From contig JAUXRX010000053.1 of NCBI GenBank assembly GCA_030681645.1, positions 25,870-89,869 on the forward strand: 64,000 bases of DNA. The letters run 5' to 3'. The translations under genes and the position numbers were made by a program. Shown here in pieces: positions 42,934-51,428 of the stretch. The DNA comes from Archangium sp. (GTDB lineage Bacteria; Myxococcota; Myxococcia; Myxococcales; Myxococcaceae). Positions within the stretch are counted from its first letter, which is position 1, and every line of letters begins with the position of its first letter. Under the pieces are notes generated by a model. The model searched no databases and was not told the DNA's origin. It saw only the letters and a list, made by a program, of their open reading frames with translations.

Positions 42934-43009
42934 GTTCATCCCGAGCGGAGTCGAGGGATGGGCGCCCAGGCTCGCAGGAAGACGCCCCTCGACTCCGCTC
43001 GGGGTGAAC
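42934..43009 (+). repeat. Inverted pair of repeat family B
   Basis: Arms at 42934-42958 and 42985-43009 are 25 bases each and are inverse complements with two mismatches, separated by 26 bases. The pair can form a long hairpin in the gap between two same-strand genes. It may be a small non-autonomous element or a transcript end. Confidence 0.8.
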
Positions 43010-43033
43010 GGTGATGAGCTCGACCGCTATTTC

Positions 43034-43060
43034 GTTCGACCCTCTCGGGGTGAATGGTGA
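43034..43060 (+). repeat. Repeat family B partial copy
   Basis: GTTCGACCCTCTCGGGGTGA followed by ATGGTGA is a diverged half copy, 25 bases after the inverted pair and 40 bases before the next gene. Confidence 0.55.
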
Positions 43061-43099
43061 CTGTGACGGATGTGAAGGGCCCCGGCCATTGAGCGCTTC

Positions 43100-44872
43100 A
43101 TGACCCTCCCGCTCAAGCTCGCCTGCCTCGCAGCGCTCCTCACCGCGGCCGGCTGCCAGTCGTACTGCGCGACTCACCTCGAAGAGTGCCTCGCGGTCAG
43201 AGCGGCCAACGCCGCGAGCACCGGCGGCGTCGGAGGCGCTGGTGGAGCCCGCTCGTGCAACGGCCTCTCTGAAGACGCGGCGCCGATCGAGTCTTCCCAG
43301 CCGCCACCCGCCATTACCGGCGGCTCGCTCACCGCGATGCCCGACGGCACCTGGGTCGCGGCCGATGCCGATCGCTCGATGGTGTGGCACGTCGGCGCCG
43401 AGGGCGTGCTGGGGCGCTACCCGCTGCGCGCCGGTGATGGTCCGGGCCGCGTGCTGGCCATGGGCCCCCGCGCCTTCATCGTCTTGCGCAGCGCAGGTCA
43501 GCTCGCCGAGCTCGATCTCGAGCGGCACGTGCTGTCCCGGTGGGACACCTGCACCGAGCCACGCGGCCTCGCGGTGCGAGGAGAGGAGCTGCTCGTCGGC
43601 TGTGCCACCGGGCGCATCGAGGCCATCGCGCCCACCGCCCCCGATCGCCGCACCGTGGTGCTCGACAGCCCCGGCCTCGCCGACCTGCGCGACCTCACCT
43701 TCGATGGATCGAAGTTGCTCGTGTCCACCTTCCGCAACGCGCAGGTCTTCGAGGTCCAGGCGGGGGCCTCACCCCGCGTGCTCAACGCGCCGGCCCCGCC
43801 ACCCGATGCTTCGCAGCGCCGCTTCGTGCCCCGCGTCGCCTGGCGCATGCGTGACGGTCTCCTGGTGGCGCAGAACGAACTCAACAGCGGCTTGCCGCCG
43901 TTCTTCACCTGCAATCAGTACTACGGGCCGCCCGCGGGCTTCGACACCGGGGTGATCACCACCACGCTCTACCGGGTGGCCGGCGACGTCCGTCCCATCG
44001 CCACCGTGCCGAGCGCGGTCGTGCCCGTCGACGTGGCCGAGCGTGACGGGGTGTTCGCCATCGCGTCGGCGGGCACCAACGCCCTCGTGCGCGTCGACGT
44101 GGCCAACAAGACCCAGGTCACCTGGCCGCTGCCCGGTCAGCCGACAGGCGTCGCGTTCTCTGGAAAGACGCTCGGCGTCTTCCTGCGGGAGCCCGCGAGC
44201 CTGCTCACCTTCGCCCTCGACGGGGAGCTCCTGTCCAACGTGTCGATGAACGCCGGGTCTGTCTTCTCCACCGGTCACGACGTCTTCCACCGCGCCACGC
44301 TCAAAGGCATCGCCTGCGCTTCCTGTCATCCCGAGGCCGGTGAAGACGGCCACGTCTGGCAGTTCGCCGAAGGTGCGCGCCGCACGCCGTCGTTGCGTGG
44401 TGGGCTGGCGGGCACCGCGCCCTTTCACTGGACCGGCGACCTCGCCGACATGTCGCAGTTGATGATGAACGTGATGAACGCCCGCATGGGGGGCGCGAGC
44501 CAGAGCGCCGCGCGCACCGACGCGCTCCTCGCCTGGCTCGACGCGCAGCCTGCACTGCGGGCACCGCCGGTGAACGCTGACGCGGTGGCGCGCGGTCAGG
44601 CCCTGTTCGAGTCGAGCGAGACCGGCTGCGCCTCGTGCCACGCGGGACCGCTGGGCACCAACAACGCGACCGTCGACGTGGGCACCGGCGGCTTCTTCCA
44701 GGTGCCGCGCCTGTCCGAACTCGCGTGGCGATCGCCGCTGCTCCACGATGGCAGCCTGTCCGCGCTCGACGCGCGCGTGTTCCCCACGGCCGGGCCGGAG
44801 CAGCACGGAAAGCTCAGTCACCTCGATGCGGCGGGCCGCGCGGATCTGCTTGAGTACCTCCGGACCCGGTAA
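43100..44872 (+). CDS. Di-heme c-type cytochrome-like lipoprotein with beta-propeller part
   Basis: A secreted redox-type protein (590 aa). Lipobox TAAGC is followed by a Gly-rich spacer and a propeller-like part (about 60-390) with repeated strand patterns (AMPDGTWVAADADRSMVWHV, GLAVRGEELLVGCATG). The C-terminal domain has two CxxCH heme sites, CASCH 406-410 and 510-514, and RRTPSLRGGLAGTAPFHWTGD, a segment typical of MauG/cytochrome c peroxidase-like proteins. It is the first gene of a probable five-gene run ending at 48336, with only 3 bases to the next gene. Role unknown; electron transfer or peroxidase activity is possible. Confidence 0.75.
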   Translation: MTLPLKLACLAALLTAAGCQSYCATHLEECLAVRAANAASTGGVGGAGGARSCNGLSEDAAPIESSQPPPAITGGSLTAMPDGTWVAADADRSMVWHVGAEGVLGRYPLRAGDGPGRVLAMGPRAFIVLRSAGQLAELDLERHVLSRWDTCTEPRGLAVRGEELLVGCATGRIEAIAPTAPDRRTVVLDSPGLADLRDLTFDGSKLLVSTFRNAQVFEVQAGASPRVLNAPAPPPDASQRRFVPRVAWRMRDGLLVAQNELNSGLPPFFTCNQYYGPPAGFDTGVITTTLYRVAGDVRPIATVPSAVVPVDVAERDGVFAIASAGTNALVRVDVANKTQVTWPLPGQPTGVAFSGKTLGVFLREPASLLTFALDGELLSNVSMNAGSVFSTGHDVFHRATLKGIACASCHPEAGEDGHVWQFAEGARRTPSLRGGLAGTAPFHWTGDLADMSQLMMNVMNARMGGASQSAARTDALLAWLDAQPALRAPPVNADAVARGQALFESSETGCASCHAGPLGTNNATVDVGTGGFFQVPRLSELAWRSPLLHDGSLSALDARVFPTAGPEQHGKLSHLDAAGRADLLEYLRTR

Positions 44873-44875
44873 TCG

Positions 44876-45736
44876 ATGCTGCTCCTGTCCCTCTCACTGC
44901 TGCTGATCACCGCCCAGGCGGGAGAGGGCTCCTTTCACTGGAGCGCGCCCGAGACGTGCCCCGACGAGGCGAGCCTGCGGGCGCGGGTGGGGTGGACGGC
45001 GAGCCGGGTGGACGCGGTGGTGGCGGCGCAGGAGGACGGCTTCGAGCTCACCGTGAGCATCGACGGCCAGGTGCGAACGCTCAAGACGCCTTCCTGCCGC
45101 GAGGCGGCGGACACCACCGTGTTCCTCGTCGAGCTGGTGGGACGAACCACCTCGCCCTCGCGCAAGGTGGTGGCGCCGCCGCCGACGGCGGAAGCGCGCC
45201 TCGCCGCCATTCCCGAAGAGCCGCCGCGCCCCCGGCTTCACCTGAGCCTGCTCGGAGGGGCTGAGTGGCTGCTGCTGCCGCGCCCCGTGCCCCGCTTCGG
45301 CGCGTCGGTGCAGCTCGAGCTGCAGTTCGTGACGCTCACCCTCGACGTGAGAACCGCGCCCCCGCTGCGCTTCGGGAGCGCGTCGCCCAGCGGCCTCGCC
45401 ATCGACCTCGCGCCAGCGCTCGACGTGCAAGCGGGCGTCTGCCACCTCTTCTCGCTGGGTCCGGTGCAGGCGGGCCCCTGCGCGCAGGTGGGGGTGGGGG
45501 CCGTCTGGGCCCTGGGCGTCAACGTGCCGTTCCCGCGCTCGCCCGTGGTGGCGGTGTGGACGGCTGGCCCTGCGCTCCGTCTCGCCATCGCGCTGGGGTC
45601 ACTCTTCGAGCTGCAGGCCTTCGCCGCGGCGCGCTTCGGTCCGCGGCCGGCGTACTACTTCGAGGGCATGCCCCCGGCGATCGAGACGAGCGCGCTCGGG
45701 GTGGACACCGGGTTGGGGTTGGGGGCGCGATGGTGA
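44876..45736 (+). CDS. Exported envelope protein, possibly with a beta-barrel
   Basis: A 286-residue protein with a signal peptide (MLLLSLSLLLITAQA) and an N-terminal domain of about 75 residues (FHWSAPETCPDEASLRARV, two Cys). A Pro-rich hinge follows, then a C-terminal half with alternating hydrophobic strands and many Gly residues (LHLSLLGGAEWLL, VQLELQFVTLTLDVRT, TGLGLGARW) that could form outer-membrane beta-strands. It starts 3 bases after the cytochrome gene and ends 34 bases before the sigma factor gene, so it is probably co-transcribed. No specific family was recognised. Confidence 0.6.
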   Translation: MLLLSLSLLLITAQAGEGSFHWSAPETCPDEASLRARVGWTASRVDAVVAAQEDGFELTVSIDGQVRTLKTPSCREAADTTVFLVELVGRTTSPSRKVVAPPPTAEARLAAIPEEPPRPRLHLSLLGGAEWLLLPRPVPRFGASVQLELQFVTLTLDVRTAPPLRFGSASPSGLAIDLAPALDVQAGVCHLFSLGPVQAGPCAQVGVGAVWALGVNVPFPRSPVVAVWTAGPALRLAIALGSLFELQAFAAARFGPRPAYYFEGMPPAIETSALGVDTGLGLGARW

Positions 45737-45770
45737 CGGATTGCCGCCAGGCCGGCCATTGGGGACCTTC

Positions 45771-46295
45771 ATGAGCGTCGCGTTGGTCATGAGCAGTCCC
45801 GTCGACTTCACGCGCCTGTACCGCGCGGAGGTCGGCCGGGTCTGGCGCGTGGTGACGCGGCTGGGCGTGCCCGCGGCCGAGGTGGAAGACGCGGTGCAGG
45901 ACGTGTTCATCATCGCGCATCGGAAGCTCGACTCGCTCCGGCCCGGGGTGGCGCCGGGGCTGTGGCTCACCGGCATCGCCGTGAAGGTGGCGCACGACTA
46001 CCGCCGTCGCACGAAACGAAAGCCCACGGGTCCGCTCGAGCACGCCACGAAGGTGGCTGACCTGGCCCTCGCGCCCGACGAGCTCACCGCGCGGCGCGAC
46101 GCGATGGGGCTGGCGCTGCGGCTGCTCGATCAGCTCGAGCCCACCCAGCGCGAGGTCTTCGTGCTGGCCGAGTTCGAACAGCTCAGCGCGCCGGAGATCG
46201 CCGAGCTGATGTCGAGCCCGCTCAACACCGTCTATTCGCGGCTCCGCCTCGCGCGGGCCCGCTTCAACGAGCTGGTCGCCCTGGAGGGCGCATGA
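45771..46295 (+). CDS. ECF-type RNA polymerase sigma factor
   Basis: An alternative sigma factor (174 aa) with region 2 (FTRLYRAEVGRVWRVVTRLG, VEDAVQDVFIIAHRKL, WLTGIAVKVAHDYRRR) and region 4 (LDQLEPTQREVFVLAEFEQ, SAPEIAELMSSPLNTVYSRL). Length and the absence of region 3 fit the ECF group. ATG 45771 follows GGGGA by 5 bases; ATG 45789 is an alternative. The stop overlaps the next gene in ATGA. It is likely controlled by the membrane protein encoded next. Its targets may include the surrounding envelope genes, which is inference from position. Confidence 0.92.
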   Translation: MSVALVMSSPVDFTRLYRAEVGRVWRVVTRLGVPAAEVEDAVQDVFIIAHRKLDSLRPGVAPGLWLTGIAVKVAHDYRRRTKRKPTGPLEHATKVADLALAPDELTARRDAMGLALRLLDQLEPTQREVFVLAEFEQLSAPEIAELMSSPLNTVYSRLRLARARFNELVALEGA

Positions 46296-47050
46296 GTGAG
46301 GGGACATTGTCTGCCGGCGCGAAGGCGCTGCTCGACGCCGCGAAGCGGGCCCCGTCCGGGCCGTCTGACGAGGCGATCGACCGCATGGAAGCCCAGGTGC
46401 TGGTCGCCGTCGGGCTCAGCGCTGCCTCGGGCGCCGCCGGCGCGGTCGCGGCGAAAGGGCTGTGGTCGGGCGTGCTGGTGAAGGTGTTGCTGGGCACCAC
46501 GCTCCTCGTCGTCGGCGGTGTGGTGGGCGCAGCGATCGTGTGGAACCGCTCGCCGGGCGTGGGCGAGGTGTCAGCTCCGGTGAGTGCTCCGCCTCTCATC
46601 CCCCTGGTGGTCGAGGGACCTGTGCCCGCGCCGGTGGCGCCCGTGCCCGTACCGGATGTCATTCCCGAGCCCACCCCCGCGCCCGCGCCCGCCGCAGTGA
46701 AGAAGGTACGCGAGGTGCCGCCGAACCCGGTCGTGGTGCGCTCTCCAGTGGTGGTGGCGCCTCCGTCTCCTCCGCCGGTGTTCCCCGCGGCCGACGAGCT
46801 GGCGCTGCTGCGCGCTGCGCTGCAACACCTCGACGCCCGCGAGTGGAAGGAAGCCCTCGCAGAGCTCGACCGTCGCGACCTCGAGTTCCCCGCGGGGGCC
46901 CTGCAAGACGAGGCCGACGTGCTCAGGGTGCTCGGGTTGTGTGGGCTGGACCAGGTCTCGACGGCGACCGCCCTGGCGGCGCGGCTGCGCGTGCGTGCGC
47001 CGAACTCGCCTGCGCTGGCGCGGCTCTCGACCTCCTGCGTGAACCCGTGA
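46292..47050 (+). CDS. Putative anti-sigma factor, single-span membrane protein
   Basis: A 252-residue protein coupled to the ECF sigma gene by a 4-base ATGA overlap. The cytoplasmic N-terminus (about 1-55) leads to one membrane span (VLVKVLLGTTLLVVGGVVGAAI), then a Pro/Val/Ala-rich periplasmic spacer and a small helical domain (about 168-250) that resembles a TPR pair (LLRAALQHLDAREWKEALAEL). The layout is that of a transmembrane anti-sigma factor, but no classical ZAS (HxxxCxxC) motif is present. The role is inferred from position. Confidence 0.65.
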   Translation: MSEGTLSAGAKALLDAAKRAPSGPSDEAIDRMEAQVLVAVGLSAASGAAGAVAAKGLWSGVLVKVLLGTTLLVVGGVVGAAIVWNRSPGVGEVSAPVSAPPLIPLVVEGPVPAPVAPVPVPDVIPEPTPAPAPAAVKKVREVPPNPVVVRSPVVVAPPSPPPVFPAADELALLRAALQHLDAREWKEALAELDRRDLEFPAGALQDEADVLRVLGLCGLDQVSTATALAARLRVRAPNSPALARLSTSCVNP

Positions 47051-47098
47051 GCGCAGCGAAAGGTCGCAGCGTTCGTGGAGATCGCGGAGCGGGCCCGG

Positions 47099-47144
47099 TC
47101 GCAGGAAGACGCCCCTCGACTGCGCTCGGGGTGAGCGGTGATGA
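47099..47144 (+). repeat. Extended repeat family B copy
   Basis: A 46-base segment (TCGCAGGAAGACGCCCCTCG onward) matches 42972-43017 at 44 positions. Both copies lie shortly upstream of, or across, the start of a secreted-protein gene. Confidence 0.85.
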
Positions 47145-48336
47145 TCACGATCGGCATTTTCGCCTGAACGGGTGGCTCCGCGCTTCCAGCCTCGCCCTCG
47201 TTGCGTTGCTGGCGGGCTGCAGCTTCCCGGTGAATGTGGGCGCCTTCGTCGGCGAGGGCATCGTGACCGGCACCGGTGGTGGAGCGGGCGTGCTGGTGGA
47301 TCCCTGTGGTGGCGCGAGCCGGCTCAAGGCCTATCGCCTCACCCTCGCGGCTGCGTTCGTCGACGCACCCACGTGCTGGGGCGATGGCGGCGTCCCCCAG
47401 GATGCGGGCGTGTTGACTGAGCAGACCTTCGAGGTGCTGGTCGCCACGAAGGACGAGCAGGCGACGCTGGGCGTGTCGGGGCTCGGGGCGCAACCGCTCG
47501 GTCACGTCGCCGTGGTGCGCGTCGGAGAAGGCGTCGGGGGCACGGGCACGCGCTTCCCGTGGACCGAGATCACCAGCCTCCGCGGCCCCGCGCTGGACGA
47601 CGCGATCGAGGTGCGCACCGTCGAGGCCATCTTCGAGTTCGATCGCTTTGACACCGCCCAGACCGCGGGCACGTTGACGCTCACCTCGCGGTGGCAGTGC
47701 ATGCTCGGGCCCCCGCCGCGCAACGCCTCGTGCGGGGCCCCACCGCCCGACGTGAGCGGCTGCTCAGTGGTCAAGACCTTCACCGCCGAGGCGATCCCCC
47801 TGCCGGACCACTGGACCACGCCAGCCGAGCCGCTCGACGGCGGGCGAACGTTCCTGGTGAGCCTCGACCTCGGCGCGATGTCGCGGCTCGAAACGCGCTG
47901 CGGCATCGCGGGTCAGCCGCTGCCCACCTCGACCCTCACGCCCAACCTGCGCGCGCTCGAGGTGTGGCAGATGACCCCCGAGCTCGTGCGCGCCGTGCCC
48001 CGCTCGTACCAACTGGGCGACGCGCCGCTCATCGAGGTCGGGTCCGACTTCGGCCAGCCGCCGGCCAACACCCAGACGCGCACCGTCGAGACCTCGCCGG
48101 CCAGCGACCTGAAGGAAACCCGCACCACCAGCGCCACGCTCGCGCCCCGGGTGTGCGGCTTCTTCGTGGATGACGCGGGTGTCTCTGGTGACGCGGTGCT
48201 CGCGCTGTCCTCGTCGTTCGACTGCACGGGCACCGGCTGTCCGCTCGATTCGCTCGGAAACCCGGCCCGGTCGTTCTGCCAGCTCGACCTGCCGTGGTTT
48301 GCGATCGAGTTCGGTCCGTTCGTCACCGCCCCGTAG
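47131..48336 (+). CDS. Putative lipoprotein, unknown function
   Basis: A secreted protein of 401 residues from GTG 47131. The signal sequence GWLRASSLALVALLAGC has a clear lipobox. The body has several Cys pairs and a long central region without recognised domains (FPWTEITSLRGPALDDAIEV, TSRWQCMLGPPPRNASC). The start is not certain: GTG 47131 is the only sensible in-frame start before the signal peptide, but it lies inside a family B repeat and has no ribosome site. The repeat therefore appears to supply the first residues (MSGDDHDRHFR). It is last in the sigma factor gene run. Confidence 0.6.
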   Translation: MSGDDHDRHFRLNGWLRASSLALVALLAGCSFPVNVGAFVGEGIVTGTGGGAGVLVDPCGGASRLKAYRLTLAAAFVDAPTCWGDGGVPQDAGVLTEQTFEVLVATKDEQATLGVSGLGAQPLGHVAVVRVGEGVGGTGTRFPWTEITSLRGPALDDAIEVRTVEAIFEFDRFDTAQTAGTLTLTSRWQCMLGPPPRNASCGAPPPDVSGCSVVKTFTAEAIPLPDHWTTPAEPLDGGRTFLVSLDLGAMSRLETRCGIAGQPLPTSTLTPNLRALEVWQMTPELVRAVPRSYQLGDAPLIEVGSDFGQPPANTQTRTVETSPASDLKETRTTSATLAPRVCGFFVDDAGVSGDAVLALSSSFDCTGTGCPLDSLGNPARSFCQLDLPWFAIEFGPFVTAP

Positions 48337-48405
48337 GGTTTGCTCAGACTGCTGGCGTCATGCGCCCAGCGTGCTACCCATCGTGGCTCGATTGAAGGGC
48401 CACCC

Positions 48406-49524
48406 ATGAAACGCACCGTCATCGCCGCCACCGGCCTGTACACCCCGCCGTTCTCCATCTCGAACGAAGAGCTCGTCACGGCGTTCAACGCCTACGTCGC
48501 CAACTTCAACGCCCAGCACGCCGCGGAGATCGCCGCCGGCCAGGTGCAGGCGCTGCTGCCCTCGACCGCCGAGTTCGTGCAGAAGGCCTCGGGCATCAAG
48601 TCGCGCTTCGTGATGAACAAGTCCGGCATCATCGACCCGGAGCTCATGCGGCCGGTGATCCCCGAGCGGTCGAACGACGAGCTCTCGGTGCTGGCCGAGA
48701 TGGCGGTCGCCGCGGCGCGCGACGCGATCGCCGCCTGGGGAAAGCCGGTGAGCGAGATCGGCACGGTGCTCTGCGCCTGCTCGAACATGCAGCGCGCCTA
48801 CCCGGCGATGGCGGTGGAGATCCAGAACGCGCTGGGCATCGAGGGCTTCGGCTTCGACATGAACGTGGCGTGTTCGTCGGCGACGTTCGGAATCAAGGTG
48901 GCCACGGACTTCATCGCGTCGAACCCCGACAAGGCCGTGCTGATGGTGAACCCCGAGATCTGCTCGGCGCACCTCAACTTCAAGGACCGCGACAGCCACT
49001 TCATCTTCGGCGACGTGGCGACGGCGGTGATCCTCGAGTCCTCCACCCGGGCGGGCCCGGGCGGCTGGGACATCCTCGGCACCCGGCTCAAGACCGAGTT
49101 CTCCAGCAACATCCGCAACAACTTCGGGTTCCTCAACAACGCCGCCCCCGAGGGGAAGGGCGCGCCCGACAAGCTCTTCGTTCAGCAGGGCCGCAGGGTC
49201 TTCAAGGACATCGTGCCGATGGTGTCCGAGATGATCCTCGCGCACGGCGCCGAGCTCGGCCTGGACCAGGCGAAGGTCAAGCGGCTCTGGCTGCACCAGG
49301 CGAACGTCAACATGAACGACCTCATCGCCAGGCGCGTGCTCGGCCGTGAGCCGACGGCGGAAGAGAACGTGGTCGTCATCGACACGTACGCGAACACCTC
49401 GTCGGCGGGTTCGATCATCGCGTTCCACCTCTTCCACGACGGCTTCGCCGAGGGAGAGATCGGCCTCATCTGCTCGTTCGGCGCGGGTTATTCGGCGGGC
49501 ACGGTGTTCGTCCGCAAGCGTTGA
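48406..49524 (+). CDS. Beta-ketoacyl-ACP synthase III, FabH2-like
   Basis: It condenses an acyl-CoA starter with malonyl-ACP to start fatty acid synthesis. The 372-residue protein has the full KAS III triad: Cys156 in NVACSSATFGI, His297 in WLHQANVNMNDL and Asn330 in YANTSSAGS. The longer N-terminal part (ELVTAFNAYVANFNAQHAAEIAAG) and the SNMQRAYPAMAVEIQNALGIEG segment match, as far as I recall, the Pseudomonas PA3286-type FabH2 that takes octanoyl-CoA from beta-oxidation rather than acetyl-CoA. GAAGG lies 7 bases before ATG 48406. It is a single gene. A supply role for the PUFA pathway is possible but not shown. Confidence 0.88.
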   Translation: MKRTVIAATGLYTPPFSISNEELVTAFNAYVANFNAQHAAEIAAGQVQALLPSTAEFVQKASGIKSRFVMNKSGIIDPELMRPVIPERSNDELSVLAEMAVAAARDAIAAWGKPVSEIGTVLCACSNMQRAYPAMAVEIQNALGIEGFGFDMNVACSSATFGIKVATDFIASNPDKAVLMVNPEICSAHLNFKDRDSHFIFGDVATAVILESSTRAGPGGWDILGTRLKTEFSSNIRNNFGFLNNAAPEGKGAPDKLFVQQGRRVFKDIVPMVSEMILAHGAELGLDQAKVKRLWLHQANVNMNDLIARRVLGREPTAEENVVVIDTYANTSSAGSIIAFHLFHDGFAEGEIGLICSFGAGYSAGTVFVRKR

Positions 49525-49558
49525 GCCTCGCGGCGGTGAGCAGCAGTCGCGGACCAGC

Positions 49559-50209
49559 TCACGCGCGGCGGATGCCGACGTGCACGTGGTCGAAGTGGCC
49601 GCTCACCCGCCACAACAACTGCACGCTGTAGCGCTGCCCATCGACGGTGATGGTGTGCCGGTTGAACGTGCCGATGTTCGAGCGGGGAATTCCGTATGCG
49701 TCGGCGATGCGGCGGGCCAGGTCGTCACCGCGCGAACCGCTGACGCCGAAGTCGGCCGCGTACGCGTTGGTGTTGCCCGTGTAGTGGTCCGAGCCGGTGT
49801 TCGAGCCGACGCGCTGCGTGTCGGCCAGGTTGCGCTTGGTGCTGGTGACGGGAATGCCCATCGACCGCGCCAGCTCCCTGGCGACGTCGGCCACGCCTTC
49901 GCTCCCGCCCCAGCCGCGCCCGGCGTTGACGTCGCCCGGCGCCGAAGGACCGCTCGGCCCGCCGTCGAAGTCGCTCACGCCGTCGAAGTACTTCGCCTCG
50001 CGTGACCCGAAGAGCCGCTCGCTGGTGTCGGGCCCGACGATGCCGTCCGCGGTGATGCCCTGGGCGCGCTGAAACGCGACGACCGCGGCGCGGGTGTTGT
50101 TGCCGAACGCACCGTCGATGCCCTGGGGGTTGAAGCCGCGGGTGGTCAGCGCCTGCTGCAGCCGGGAGACGTCACTGCCACGCGAGTTCGAGTTGATGGA
50201 GAGAGCCAT
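49559..50209 (-). CDS. Peptidoglycan-binding protein with M15-like C-terminal domain
   Basis: A 216-residue protein. The N-terminal PG_binding_1 domain (about 8-65; SDVSRLQQALTTRGF, GIDGAFGNNTRAAVVAFQ) binds cell wall. After a Gly/Ser/Pro linker, the C-terminal part (about 110-216) has SDHYTGN, YAADFGV and HFDHVHVGI, a pattern like the zinc-binding HxxxxxxD...HxH of M15-type peptidases. No signal peptide is seen. ATG 50209 was chosen because the open frame upstream adds only MVARRLC; GAAG precedes it. It could be a cell-wall hydrolase released by lysis or a phage-like secretion system, which is inference. Confidence 0.72.
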   Translation of the reverse strand: MALSINSNSRGSDVSRLQQALTTRGFNPQGIDGAFGNNTRAAVVAFQRAQGITADGIVGPDTSERLFGSREAKYFDGVSDFDGGPSGPSAPGDVNAGRGWGGSEGVADVARELARSMGIPVTSTKRNLADTQRVGSNTGSDHYTGNTNAYAADFGVSGSRGDDLARRIADAYGIPRSNIGTFNRHTITVDGQRYSVQLLWRVSGHFDHVHVGIRRA

Positions 50210-50270
50210 ACAGAGTCTTCGCGCGACCACTTCGACTTGTTTCGCCCGGATTTTCAGGTGTTACGCGACG

Positions 50271-51428
50271 CTACAGTGGACTGCGGAGGCTCCGTGTAGG
50301 TCTGGAGTGCGCCTGGTCCACCTTCGGTGGCAGGGGGCCGGCCGGCAGCCGTTTCAGCTCCACGAGGGTGCGCAGCAGCACCTCGCCCTCGAGCCGGATC
50401 ACCCGAGCGCGGCCGGCGGTGCGCGTCACCAGGACGTGGTCCCCGACCGCTGGCACCGGCTCGTGCGCGACGACCTGCTCGAGCTGGCCCAGCCTCCCGC
50501 CCGCCACCCGCACCCGGACCAGCGTCGCGCAGCTGCCCTTGAGGCATTCGACCGGAGCGAGGGCCAGGTCGGTGACGAAGAGGCCGGGGTGCTCAGGCTG
50601 CAGGCTCGAGACCCGCGCCACGACCTGCACCAGGGCGCAGTCGTCAGCCCGGGTCACCGCGGCGGGCAGGGGCTCGGCGGCGAGCGCGAGCGCGGGCACG
50701 ACCGCGACCAGCAGGGCCGCGCGACGGCGGAGCCCGAGCAGGAGCAGCGGCGCCAGCAACCAGCCCGACCCCACCGGGCTGACGCTGCAGCCCACCGCGG
50801 GTTCTGCTGAGAGACCTCCGGGGTACAGCGACAGCAGCCCCTGGCGATCATCACTCTTGAGCTTGCGCTTGGTCGTCTCGCCGGGCGGAGAGGTCGGGTA
50901 CATCACGCTCTCGCCCAGGTCGCGGTTGTGCATCAGCCCCAGCGCGTGTCCGAGCTCGTGCATGAACGTGTTCTGCACGTCGTAGACGGAGCCACGGGGC
51001 TGATCACCGAGCACCCGGAAGACGTGCGAGGGGTTGAAGGCGATGTCGGCGTCGAGGAACTCGTTGGTGGAGGCGTCGATCGTCACGATGGTCACCGCGA
51101 TGGCGTCCTCGGCGAAGGGCCAATCTTCCAGCACCAGGATCGAGTTCTGATTCACGGGGGCGTCCGGGACGTAGCCGAGGGGCAGGGTCTCACCCACGTG
51201 CGCCCTCACATCGAGGGCCGGGGCGACCTGGCCCAGGTGCGCGAAGGCGGCATGAATGGCGCTCTCCGTGGCCGGCTCGTGCAGCACGCTGGCCGCTCGC
51301 GCGTCCAGGACCAGCTCGATCGCGCCCGGCCAGCGCACCACGTCTCCTGCGGAGTCCGTGCGCACTTCCCAGCCGAAACCGGGCAGGCCGAGCGTCAGGG
51401 TGATCAAGCAGAGGAATCGAACGGGCAC
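50271..51428 (-). CDS. Matrixin-like metalloprotease with internal MYXO-CTERM-like segment and second domain
   Basis: A 385-residue secreted protease. The signal peptide MPVRFLCLITLTLGLPGFG leads to a matrixin catalytic domain with the zinc site HELGHALGLMHN (His157, His161, His167, Glu158) and a Met-turn SVMYP (174-178). Residues 213-236 then read GCS, a hydrophobic stretch and RRR, which is the MYXO-CTERM sorting layout normally found at the very end of myxobacterial proteins. Here the frame continues: a second hydrophobic, signal-like stretch ending LALAAEP (237-252) and a C-terminal domain of about 130 residues with ECLKGSCATLVRVRVAGGRL. It may be two ancestral genes fused in frame, or a missed stop. 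Start is GTG 51428. Confidence 0.8.
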   Translation of the reverse strand: MPVRFLCLITLTLGLPGFGWEVRTDSAGDVVRWPGAIELVLDARAASVLHEPATESAIHAAFAHLGQVAPALDVRAHVGETLPLGYVPDAPVNQNSILVLEDWPFAEDAIAVTIVTIDASTNEFLDADIAFNPSHVFRVLGDQPRGSVYDVQNTFMHELGHALGLMHNRDLGESVMYPTSPPGETTKRKLKSDDRQGLLSLYPGGLSAEPAVGCSVSPVGSGWLLAPLLLLGLRRRAALLVAVVPALALAAEPLPAAVTRADDCALVQVVARVSSLQPEHPGLFVTDLALAPVECLKGSCATLVRVRVAGGRLGQLEQVVAHEPVPAVGDHVLVTRTAGRARVIRLEGEVLLRTLVELKRLPAGPLPPKVDQAHSRPTRSLRSPL

